Assembly: GCF_000003605.2 (NCBI RefSeq)
Contig: NW_003130855.1
Span: 64,708-116,321 of the forward strand
Origin: Saccoglossus kowalevskii
Lineage: Eukaryota; Hemichordata; Enteropneusta; Harrimaniidae
Length of the DNA: 51,614 nt
Direction of reading: 5' to 3'
Positions within the stretch are counted from its first letter, which is position 1; each line of letters begins with the position of its first letter. The notes under the pieces are model-generated. The model was not told where the DNA came from. It ran no database searches and saw only the letters and a list, made by a program, of their open reading frames with translations. The position numbers and the translations under genes were made by a program. This document shows positions 35,406 through 45,939 of this stretch, piece after piece.

Positions 35406-38400
35406 CACGATATAAAGCACCAAACCTTTTCAAAATAAAGATGTCCACAACCTTCATCAAGAGAAACAACATTCCCTTTCTTATCCTCCTCACCGCATCT
35501 GTATATCCCAGTCAGATGACTAGTAACCATACACATGAATGCATATTCTCCTAATTTTCACATCCGTTGACAGTAATGATTTGGGTATATATTTGATAAA
35601 CAATATATGTCTTAAAAATAAATTATTACCTCCCAAATATTTTGTTTGGAAAATGCCAAATTTAGACAAAAATCAGTGTTTTTTAATAAACCAGACAAAA
35701 CACTTATAAATCTACCATCACGTGACCAATCGAAATAAAAACCAAACATCGATACCTCAGATTCAGTTGGACTATCATTATCGAACGGCACTGGTATTTA
35801 GCATTTCGTGTAGAATGAACAAATCCGAAGAATTAAAAAAACGAATGATTCCGAAGATTTTCCAGTAATTAAACCAGGCTTTATTTGTGTACAGAATTAT
35901 ATTCAACACGTTCTTTGTGACGTCGGAGATTCGAATTGCGCATGTCAAAGCAGTCATTGTAAGAGCGCATTCACTACACTCTATTTCAAGCTGTGTTTCC
36001 GAGGCAGTGAGACGTGGCGTAACGGGGCGGACGGGGGCGTCTGCTTACAGTGGCGGGCGTTTTTACCAAGTTATGAGCTCGAATTTCTTGTTCCGTGTTT
36101 ATAAGTTCATATATGTGTCTGCAATATCGGTTCATGAAAATTGACAATAAAACTTGATTATATTTGTTGCTCATTCGCATATCTGAAGTGCAAATACGAA
36201 TCATAGTTGAAAAGGTCTAGCAATGTGAAATGCAGTATATATATAATTTTGTAATAATATGCATAAACAACTGATGTTTTCACGGACAAAAACGATCACT
36301 TTTCAAAATGTCACTATCATCAAGATATGAATCGATTTCAAGTCAGTATGTTTTTTTTAAATAGAATCCAATACTAACTTCCAGACTTCAGACTAATATT
36401 TACGTTACAGTATTTTCATCTTATTTATTAGCTATACGCTACGAACTAATTAGTCCGTCAAACGCTCCTAATAAAAAGACGGGACCGCACCTATCGATTG
36501 CTGTGATTACTATTCTAACAAACGACGAACGTATTTCAAAACCTATACAGCTAAGTATTGTTAGAACACGTGTATGGTTTTAATTATATATGCTGTTTCA
36601 ATATTTGTAGGTGATGTTCAAACATAACGATTTTAATAACGTACTGCTATTGCGATGTGAACAGAGCGTGTCACGTCCTGTATTACAACATGACTATACA
36701 AAGTTGAAATAAGCATGGACATCCCATACAAATATTTGATAATATAATATGTGATCGAAAAAAGAAATATTAACAGGTTCACGAAAGATCGCTGTCTAAA
36801 CATGTACATGTATGAGTAGTTATTTAGTAGTTACGAAATTTGACCATGTTGTAATTACTGCGTCAATAATTACTTCCTCCCAATCTATTCCCGTTTCTGA
36901 GACATGTTCATTTATCATACTTAAGGGAATATGGCATTTACTGTCCAATTAAAACTATGCGTTTTAAGACGGTCATCAACAGGGAGATTTATCCACGCAG
37001 GTCTTTTACGAAAATGTATATTTTAGCGTGAAAATTATAACGCCAAATTACGTTGCTTAGTTATATAATGCAACTGATATTGAAGAGTTTATTCCAAAGG
37101 ATAAATTACAATGCTTGTCAACAGTTTCCAACTGTATTTTAATAAACTGAACAAGTTTATGTACTATATACTTGATGGGACGTTTCATTAATGTCGAATA
37201 GAGTACTCGACTGTTCCAATAAAAAATCTACACATGTTCAGATGTATTTGAATAGTATAACGTGTATTGTATACAAATCGACAGGAAATGGAATTGAATA
37301 TATTCAATTGCGATATGTAAAGTAGTTATTCACCACGTGACAGCGAGCGCGGTTGATGGCCACACTCGTTCTTCGGATAACATAAATTAGTATGCGTATC
37401 AGATACACCCCATCATAGATAAGATAGGCAATCCGCGGCAGTCGGAAGCTCAGGCAATTCAATTTAAGAACGATAATGAAGGTAATGTAGAAATCACAAG
37501 TAGCTATCAACCGTTAAAAACAAAACATGGCTCGACGCCATTCTTTATATAGTGAAATAAATAATTTATTGGGGGTATTTTATTACTTTTAAAACAATAG
37601 TTATGATGTCTTTGAACAATAAATAGCTTAATTTCTTCAGACACATGTAATTTCATCAGACAGATCTAATGTATTCATGCATCATGGCAGGTTGTCCTGG
37701 GCCATATATTCTTTGTCAGTTGTTTCTTAGGTGTTCATCATGTGAACATTGAGGTTCCTGATTTACTGAAACCCCTGGTAATCCAATAGCAATTAATTGC
37801 AAAACGCTTTGGGTCTCATTGGAATTGAAGAAATCATGCTTTTAGAGTTTTCATTTTAATTAGAGAAATAGAAATTCAGACTGGATTTTGCACTCCGACA
37901 TAGCTTTTTCAGTCATTCGGGTGCTGTTTTGTTTGCACTAATATATTACAGGGCGATTCTACATCGTAACAATTACATCAATTTAAAATGTTAAATTGTC
38001 TCAAAATGAGTCAATGTGCGAGTAGTGGATATTCATCATTCAGCAATTATATTGCAGTAAAAGCTTTTCATTTAATTATATTACGTAAACTTGAATTGCG
38101 ATTGAAGTTAACATTGACTTCATTTCCCATGTACCAAAATACATTATAGAACACTTGGCCTGATTTGGAAATATGAACACTGGCGATGACAATGTGCATA
38201 AGGTCACTCTACTGAAGAGAATTTGTGTAGCAGTAAGGAAAATCAAGTTATCTGGCTAAGACTAGACACACCTCAGTGCAATATCATGAACTTTGATATT
38301 CAGATTTTGAGATACGGTTCGTCAGATAATGAACATAGTAGTGAGATCCTTTGGTCAATCGATTTCACGCACTGTGTAAAGTAATCACGGAATTACTCTC

Positions 38401-38944
38401 CACGTTTTCAATTTGTAACCTGATTATTTCTAAAATAATAAAAAAAAATCCGGCTCAGGTTCGTCTAAGTGATTACACGTGGGTTGTAATTATGAAGTAT
38501 GTGACCTTGTATTTTATGTACACCCATACGTCTCTGTACGTCGGGCAATTCCGCGACTTGACTTGAGTGTAATTTTCATTTTGTAGACACCTCAAATTAC
38601 GATTAATACAGAAAGTTATTGGATACATTTTGAGTTCTTTGTATTTATTGTTCGGCCAATACATTAAATAGTTCCTCAACAATTATGGTAACGCAACAAA
38701 CAAGGCTACAACACACCAACAGCAACCTACAAAAATGAACTGAACCAGTGCTACTCAAATAACCTATAATATTGAATTTCGATATTATTCAATGCTTTAG
38801 CAAGGTCGAGTTACCAATCTTTAATTATCGAATAGACCAAGTGTGACGCAAATGCGATACGGTATTTTGAACTGAAGAAACGATTAATCGACGAGCTGGT
38901 TGGTGATGTGACATTGAGGATTATTGTTGTATTTCCACACGAAG
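35406..38944. other. Non-coding stretch with one CpG-rich patch
   Basis: At 35925-36065 CpG density rises: TGACGTCGG, TTGCGCATG, GGGGCGG (36024-36030) and ACGGGGGCGTC. This could be a small promoter with GC boxes. An 85-codon ORF over it (35887-36144) has no motif. The remainder shows nothing. Confidence 0.5.
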
Positions 38945-39030
38945 CTACAACATATGCCCCAGAAAATGCTCCCGTAGGACAATCGCCCCATACATTCGCT
39001 TGGATATCCCCCGGTCAAATGCTCCCCTCT
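38945..39030 (-). repeat. Degenerate GGGGCGATTGTCC-type repeat
   Basis: Minus strand: GGGGAGCATTTGACCGGGGG, then GGGGCGATTGTCCTACGGGA and GCATTTTCTGGGGCATATG. G-runs recur about every 22-30 bp with ATTG-TCC or CATTTG-CC between. A matching + strand patch lies at 44184-44218. Confidence 0.4.
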
Positions 39031-39034
39031 TTTT

Positions 39035-39245
39035 TGTGATAAAACATTTAAAGTGTTTATAAGCTTGTCTCCACTTTAAAAACACTAAAAGTGTTTATAA
39101 TCTGCATAATTGCGAGAAGTGTATATTATGAAAACACTTTTGGTGGAACATTTCAGGGATGTGTTTGCCCATAACACATTAGAAACACGTTTTTAAAAGT
39201 GTTTCTACCAGAAACATGTATATAAAGTGTTTTTTGTTTTGTTAT
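39035..39245. repeat. AAACACTTT/AAAGTGTTT cluster
   Basis: AAGTGTTT or its complement occurs many times in 200 bp (AAAGTGTTTATAAGC, AAAAACACTAAAAGTGTTTA, GAAAACACTTTTGG, AAAAGTGTTTC, AAAGTGTTTT), several as facing pairs that can fold. It looks like a degraded, inverted relative of the unit at 40395-40905. Confidence 0.4.
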
Positions 39246-40394
39246 TTGTTTATTGTTTCAAACAATGCGATATAAGGTGAAAATACTATTGTTGTTATAA
39301 ACTAACGCACATGTGATGAGAAGACGAGAATATGACCACAAACAAAATGAACTGAAATTTCCTGTTAAATTCTGCAACATTTTTATGATTTTATTTGGTA
39401 ACTCAGATCTTGATCTGGGGATGTTGGCATGGACGTAATGTGGTATGGAATTCTCCGGTCCTGTAAATTCATGAACTTGAGTTTAATCAGTTATCCCACA
39501 CATAAAGAAATGAATGGAGGCCGCTGCAAATATCAATGTAGTACACAACTACCGACGCTTGTTCTATCAATTACACTTTCCACACGCTTCGTAACGGAGT
39601 AACAATATCATAATACCTTCAAGTTTGTTTAGAATAACTTGCGGTTCCCTTGCGGTTGCGGTTTTCCTCAGAAAATCAAAAAAGACTTCATTCAGTTCAA
39701 GTTGTTATTGCCTCTCCAACGAATATGCCACCTGCCCACACACTCCTGGTAGTATATTTCAATCATGAATGAGCGTGCGCACGAGTTACCAGTTACTTGA
39801 ACATGCAACATACATTAATGTCCACCGTTGTTTATGAAAGGTATCTCAAAATATTTGCAAAAAAGTAGAAAACTTATTTATTGTTCAATATTTGTTTTCA
39901 TATTGTATTTATTGTATTAATTAAATTTTTGAAAAACAATTTAATGGTTATGTATTATTAGAGGCTTAAAGGAGCTCGTTTAAATTAGGTGACAATTTGC
40001 ACAGGTGCGTGGTAATCACCATATTGGAATTCAACACCGACGAGGCTCCGCCAATTGAATAAGAGCTGTCAAGAAATTGAATCTAATGATTAGATCACAG
40101 GGATTGATTGCCTGTCTAGCGTACTGTCGTCCAGCTTACTAACTCGAACATTGATAACAACACCGTGTATGTTTAATTCCATCGGTTATTAAACTTGTGG
40201 CAGGTACATGGTATGCACACTCGCAAAATACTAAAATCGGTAAATTTATCGCTACATGCACAGTATGAATTGCTGCCAAATTTGACGTGTGTGAGCATTT
40301 ATCCCAATAAATATGCTGCATACAGTCGATAATAAGTATTGTGTCTATTATAGATGCATACCGTAGACGGCATACATAAGTGTCCTGTATATAA

Positions 40395-40905
40395 TCGGGT
40401 GTTTTAGGTTGAATAATTGCATGTTTGTTTGTTTTCTGAAGTGCCTCAAAATTAAAAACAAAGAAAAGTGCTTTAGTTACTCTAATGAACGTTTGAACAT
40501 GTCATATATGTAAACACTTATAAAACATGCATAGTCGGGTATTTTACCTTGAAACATTACATGTGTGTTTGTTTTAGAAAGTGCTCCATGACAAAACAAT
40601 TTGTAAGAAAAGTGTTTTAGTTACACTGATGAAATTGTGTACATGTCGTATACATAAACACTTATAAAACATGCACAGTCGAGTGTTTTACCTTGAAACA
40701 TTACATGTGTGTTTGTTTTAGAAAGTGCTCCATGGTAAAACAATTTAACAATTTGGTAGAAAAGTGTTTTAGTGATTTACTCTCATGAACACAAATGTGT
40801 ATTCTACATTTAACACTTTGAAAACATTTATAGTTTGGTGTTTTGGGTTGAAACATCGTTGGTGATTTTGCTTTCTGAAATGTTTGAAATTGAACATTTT
40901 TCGAG
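40395..40905 (+). repeat. Four-copy tandem array, 140-155 bp unit
   Basis: Units start at (T)CGGGTGTTTTAGGTTGAA near 40395, 40535, 40679 and 40834. Each holds TGTGTTTGTTTTAGAAAGTG and ends near TAAACACTTATAAAACATGC. Copies 2 and 3 are the most alike. The AAACACTT motif also clusters at 39040-39240 and 42100-42240, on either side of DNA element copy A. Confidence 0.7.
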
Positions 40906-41181
40906 AAAATGCTAAGATGTAATTGGAACTACAACTACCGTTCACCAAATGCGGATCAATAAAATCTGTGAGACCACGAGGTACTTAATTCACCTCTTGT
41001 CTCGATTTCTAGTTGTACTTACGTTGGTAAGACCATAAAGGTTGGTGCGTGACATAAAATTATTTTCTGGAGGTAATGTCATGACCCATCGCAACATTAC
41101 ATCACTTTCGGTGATTGTCTAATTGGCATATATACCATAATTTTTAATCCCGAATCCCGAGATTTTTCACTCAATTTTGCA

Positions 41182-42096
41182 TAAAGGTAGAGGTAGAGAT
41201 GCAGGTTTGTGGGCACTTGGGAGTGCATTTTTTTGTTTTGGTTTTTTATTATCTTGGCTATAGACTGTTAAAATTTTGTAGAATTGTGAAAAGTGGAACA
41301 TACTCAAAAAACGATTTTAAAATATAGATAACAGGTGCAAACATTCTCTCTTTTGAATGCTTAGCAAGATTTAGCAAGGCTGTACATAAATAATGAAAAA
41401 GAGACATGGTGAAAAAAGAAATGACGAGATCTCCATATTGTGCACTATATTTATCTTTCAACAAAACGATAATACATTTAAATTTGTTACAGCCATTTTA
41501 ATTATGAACATTACCAAACTTCTTACTGAGTAAATTGTTATGCAAATTAGCAATTATCTCAGCTTCTTTTTAGTGCACATCCCAGAACTTAAAAAATAGC
41601 TTCTAGACGCTTTGACCTTTTGTGTTTAAATTTTCACAAATGATTGACAATGTTTATATATTCAAAACGCCGTCGGGCATTGTTTTTGGTTGAACAGTGT
41701 TACAACAATCTTACAGACAACTAGCCTGGGTGTTGATTTATGCATAAACTTGAAGTAGTGAAATTTGAGCTGCTGCCTTGCAAAATTGACAACTGGTAGA
41801 CAGTTTTCAAGACGGCACTTTCTTCATAGTAAACAGATGTACTCATAAACCAATTTTGACAGGAAACAGAAGCATGGTTTAGAAGCTATTTTTTTTAAAA
41901 TCACTTTTGACCAAAAAAGCACATTTTTGTGTATATTTCAAACTACAGTGTCCATAATAAAAAAATACTAACACAATTTTAAAATTCATACAATAAGCTT
42001 TCCGAAAATACATAGTTTTGTGGACAATGGAGGTCATCTTGGTTTACTAATTAACTAATTACAATACCTGTCAGGTAAACTGCATCTCTATCTTAA
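41182..42096 (+). mobile_element. Non-autonomous DNA element, copy A (inverted relative to 48374-49244)
   Basis: About 570 bp at 41530-42096 match the reverse complement of 48374-48890 closely: shared blocks include AATTATCTCAGCTTCTTTTT, CGCCGTCGGGCATTG, GCATAAACTTG/GTTTATGCATAA, AAGCATGGTTTAGAAGC and GGAGGTCATCTTGGTT. The right edge reads CTGCATCTCTATCTTAA. The left edge at about 41184 reads AAGGTAGAGGTAGAGATGCA, so the two edges are inverted repeats. It encodes nothing I can recognise, and the left third (41230-41530) does not match copy B. Confidence 0.65.
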
Positions 42097-43120
42097 TAAC
42101 TCTCAAAAACACTTTTCTAAAAATACTAAAACACTACTGTTTTGATAGAAAATTTTATTATATAATACACATGTTTTTAATTACAACAGTGTGTTTTCAA
42201 TTAAAACGGTGTGTTTTAATGGAAAACATGAAAGTGCTTTCGAGATTTACAGTATAGTATATTTCGAAGTGTACTGAATAAATGAAGCTTTTATAGCGTG
42301 TAACTCTGTCGCGTTGGTTACGTAACAAACATAGGGCAAAACATCAATGAATAAATCGTCCCTAATACAAAAAGCAGCTTTAATCCACGTTTTTTGCAAT
42401 ATAATTTTGATTCATCTGTCATACGTTTTAAATATATACATCGAGAAAGATGACAGTTGGGCCTTTTACGTTAAACCGTTTTATTCATTTCTCGCATGTT
42501 TTAAAATATACATTGTGAAAGGTGACAGTCACATCTATTAAAATTTATCATATCAATTTAGTTCATGCATATATATATATATGCATACATTTTTATATCA
42601 ACAAAATGTGATGTATGAATTGCCATATTTCCCAGTGTATTATTCATTTGAAAACATGCGATGCATGTAAAAATTACATTTTGTATGCGCTTGACCAACA
42701 TTTTCCCGGTATATATATCTCCGGAGACGTTTTGTTCGGATGTTTTGCTCGGGTACCACAAGAAACGTCGCAGAAGTAGAAAGTACACAGAGACACAGAA
42801 AGATTACTTGAGTATTCGTTGTTCTATAATCTTTGCCTGCTATTCAATTAAAGTGCAATTTGTGAATAACGCGTACTTTTAAAATCCTAAATTGCAACTC
42901 AAACAAGATACTGAAGTTGGTGGGACACACAATACCCAATTTCGAATGCGTAAACGATGGCTTTATTACTCTGATAGAATCCCAGAACGCAAACCACGCA
43001 ATTGCGACTGATCGGGGCATTTTCTAATATCATAGCCGCATTGACAGTTCCTTTATAAGTAACAGTTTACAATACAGCGGGAGAAATATAGTGTGAAACT
43101 ATGGAATTTCGTTTTCGTTG

Positions 43121-43520
43121 TAAGCGGATTCCGTTGTAACCGAGTTCGAGCTCGTATATTATAAATTACAACCCCGTTTATTGTTGACTACTTTGAAGGT
43201 ACTTACAACGGAAAACTGCAACGACGTGACTGACGACCATCCGCTTACCACTGTGGAACATGCACAATCGCGTGATCGATGATCTTCCGCGCACAACTAA
43301 TCCCATGTAGCAAACACAACAGCTTACCAACCAAATAGATGGAAATTTCTAGATGTAATGAAGAGAGAACAAGCACTAAACAATGATGTCGTCAATCAAG
43401 TCATTGCAGGCGAGGGCATTATTGCGAGTCAGTAAATAGGATTAGAGACATTGTACAAGATTTTGAGAACCGTCACGCATAGGACTTGTTTTAGAAGGAA
43501 TCGTATAATATGCCGCTGTA
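43121..43520 (+). pseudogene. MULE-type transposase relic, C-terminal part
   Basis: Plus-strand frames give, in order, VVTEFELVYYKL (about 43133), FIVDYFEGTYNGKLQRRD (43177-43230), LWNMHNRVIDDLPRTTNPM then a stop (43251-43310), YQPNRWKFLDVMKREQALNN (43325-43384), VVNQVIAGE, RIRDIVQDFENRH (43438-43476) and SYNMPL (43500-43517). These match the C-terminal half of Mutator-like transposases often seen beside FLYWCH fingers: YFE-TY-IG, LWN, LPRTNN-VEGWH, HPN-WKFID-LKREQ, L-G-IAYN-L. The frame changes at least three times and the EGWH motif is destroyed, so the element is dead. The catalytic DDE core upstream and the terminal repeats were not found. Confidence 0.72.
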
Positions 43521-43577
43521 GTTCAATTTTACTTGTGTACACTTGATTATAATTCAAAAGTTCGGAGTAGTTTAAGA

Positions 43578-43733
43578 TTATACCCTTATTAAGTTAAGAC
43601 ATCCATTCGTATCACCAACATCGCCATCAAACAATATCAGTGTCGACTTACGTTCACCCAAAATGAGGACATCAGCATTCTTCAACTCAAGTGAAGTGTC
43701 ATGACACCCAACAGCTGTAAATGAACTGAACAT
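43578..43733 (-). CDS. Coding-like 51-aa ORF next to the MULE relic
   Basis: ATG at 43731-43733 directly after TAG, ending at TAA. It reads MFSSFTAVGCHDTSLELKNA then DVLILGERKSTLILFDGDVG. A consensus donor GTAAGT sits inside (codons for GERKS), so the true reading might be a short first exon ending there. Composition looks like protein, not AT-rich noise. No family is recognised; it may be part of the TE debris at 43121-43520. Confidence 0.22.
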   Translation of the reverse strand: MFSSFTAVGCHDTSLELKNADVLILGERKSTLILFDGDVGDTNGCLNLIRV

Positions 43734-44183
43734 CTAGAGATTGGTGAGGCGACTGTCAAATTACAAATTCCACATTTTTTGTTATATATTTGGGCCGCCA
43801 TATAACATTATTTGCAGTTATGTTATGTAATTTGAATCTGATTGGAGAAATTTGAGTTCCAATATTTTACTGTAATAGCTCGTTCCGAAGTAGAATCTTA
43901 CGTATTCAATTTAAATGGCTTCTATAACAGCAAATTACGGAATGTTGCTTGCATTCATGCGCGAAATTATTGATAAAACACGTTCCCAGGACTTGGGTCG
44001 TCGCCAACACTACTGTCGGTCGGTATCGTCTGAATAATGTTAAAGGTTAAATCTGACCAATAATCCCTGTACAATACGTAAAAGCTTCTTCTAGTAACAT
44101 AACTCTATTTCCCATAATGCGATATCTTGTCGATTAGTGTAATAAATGTTTTTATAATGGGTACTTCTTTTTTAACCAGGGCG

Positions 44184-44218
44184 TTGTTCGAGGCGATTGT
44201 CGGGGCGATAGTCCTGAT
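44184..44218 (+). repeat. GGGGCGATTGTCC-type repeat, short patch
   Basis: GAGGCGATTGTCGGGGCGAT then AGTCCTGA: two units of the same G-rich repeat seen on the minus strand at 38945-39030. Confidence 0.35.
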
Positions 44219-44554
44219 ACCGAAATAACGCATGACATGTATGTTATGGATATCATATCATTTTTAGATGATAATGTAATCGTACGTAAAAACAACTATG
44301 AAAGATATTATGTACTAAATTTCTGGAAAAGTAAAATCAGGACGACGGAGCCTTTATAAGAGGGATTAACCTGAATGTTGTAGAAAAGTGAACTGTATGC
44401 ACAGTTCAACTTTTGTACAAATTAATATGTATTGAGTATAAAAGTATTCACACACACCAGTTAAGTAAAACTAATTGATCATTACCACAGATTTTTAATT
44501 GATAACTTCGAAGAAAACATGACTCTTTACACATATAAATCACAATTCGACACA

Positions 44555-44772
44555 TCAATCATATATTTTTTTGCAATAATTTGATATAACTATGTTATGT
44601 CTTTTTTGACGCAAAGCAACGGAACAATGTTCGTAATCAACATTTGATGATAAATCAGAAGCATAAACAAACGTATTATTGGGTGAGTGCTCCACAATTC
44701 CGTGACATATTTCGGTACGTCCTTGTTGAACAATGTTTACACAAACAGGGACACCGCTATATGATTTTGTCT
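44555..44772 (-). CDS. Candidate phase-1 terminal exon of an extracellular protein
   Basis: On the minus strand a very good 3' splice site (TTTCTTTTTATTCTAG, ending at 44773) opens a frame of about 71 codons to a TGA. It reads TKSYSGVPVCVNIVQQ, GRTEICHGIVEHSPNNTF, VYASDLSSNVDYEHCS and a basic end. Four Cys residues and an N-glycosylation sequon (NNT) fit an extracellular module, and phase 1 is usual for such exons. No domain family is recognised. The only upstream in-frame start is GTG, so an intact single-exon gene is unlikely. Confidence 0.3.
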
Positions 44773-45750
44773 CTAGAATAAAAAGAAATCTCACTCAAAT
44801 CCCATTATTATTGAGTTCCTGACCGAGCTACTTGTCAACCCATTAGCGAGAATACATACATGGAATTCTCCATATTCAATTGAGCGCAAACGAAATTGTG
44901 TTTTGAATGTCAATTTCAGTGCGTAAGATAACAGTCTCACGGGAGATATGGTAATCAGCCCAATTAAGATATACTGACGGGATATACGCATTGTTATAGT
45001 GAAAATAACAATATAGGTTAATATAAAGAGAACGTTTATTGTATGTCTTTCAAATTGTTATTTTTACCACACAAGCACGATTTTTTTAAATTAAAAAATG
45101 TACAGCAGTATGTCATATACACGTATATAGAACACCATTTAAGGATGAAAGTTGCATAATATTAATGAATTGTAAACTTTCACACACACACAAAAACCCG
45201 CTTAATTTTCAAACAAACAAACAATCGCAAAACGGCGAAACTTCATATTTCGAATTTTGGATGTGATTGGACTTTTCCTTTCATTCGACAAACTATGTAG
45301 TTTCCTCCTGGGTTGGGTATTAAGAAAACCGTCTTATTATTTCCGTATACGTAGGCAAATGTTCTATAATGCATCTTAGATTTAATCGATTTCTTGTCTT
45401 GAGAATTGTTATCAGATAATTACTTTCAATATCTTAGATTGTAGTTTAGATTCACTCAGGGCGTTTAGTATTTTGATCAGCATTTCAGGTCTGCATCTAT
45501 TTACCGTTGAGAATTTGTTACTCATTGCATGCATGTTTATATTAATAATTTAACGTAATAAGTTAAAAATAAAATAACTATACGACATGTTAACAAATTT
45601 ACAATTTGCCATATATTTTTGATGTTATCAAGAGATAAACTGACTAATTTTAGATTGTCTTTGTAACCTAAAATGTATGATCATGTCATGTGTATTCGTA
45701 ACTGGGTGAGCTAATTACTTTGAAAGATTCTGCGTCGTCACCACTCGAAG

Positions 45751-45936
45751 TTAGATTGAAATAACCGAATCCCTTGCCGCAGCGCTACTGTTATTCTGCC
45801 TCTTGCGCCCGAACGTAGCCCGGCGATCCGCTTGTCCCCGCTCTATAATAACAAATACCGTTGAGAAAGTGTAACAAACACTAATAACGACAATATACGC
45901 GGGGAACAGAGACGGAAAATAGAGTCTAAATATCAC
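45751..45936 (-). CDS. Candidate last exon: Cys-loop-channel TM4-like helix plus basic tail
   Basis: A minus-strand frame enters after a T-rich 3' splice candidate (TTGTGATATTTAG) and reads IFRLYFPSLFPAYIVVISVC, then YTFSTVFVIIERGQ and a basic, Ser/Ala-rich tail ending DSVISI at a TAA. The R-x-x-F-P-x-x-F-x-x-Y pattern followed by a hydrophobic run ending in Tyr recalls the SR-x-x-FPxxFxxFNxxYW start of TM4 in anionic Cys-loop receptors, where TM4 is near the C-terminus. The tail is longer than usual, and the FN and YW residues are absent. GC and CpG content are above the surroundings. Being coding is moderately likely; the channel assignment is a weak inference. Confidence 0.3.
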   Translation of the reverse strand: MIFRLYFPSLFPAYIVVISVCYTFSTVFVIIERGQADRRATFGRKRQNNSSAAARDSVISI

Positions 45937-45939
45937 AAT

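Noticed and set aside
35299-35493. Minus-strand ORF with Cys-Ser-Ile-Lys repeats
   Set aside because: Translation of a short tandem repeat; non-ATG start.
42565-42586. Perfect 22-bp palindrome
   Set aside because: Mostly an AT dinucleotide run; expected in AT-rich DNA.
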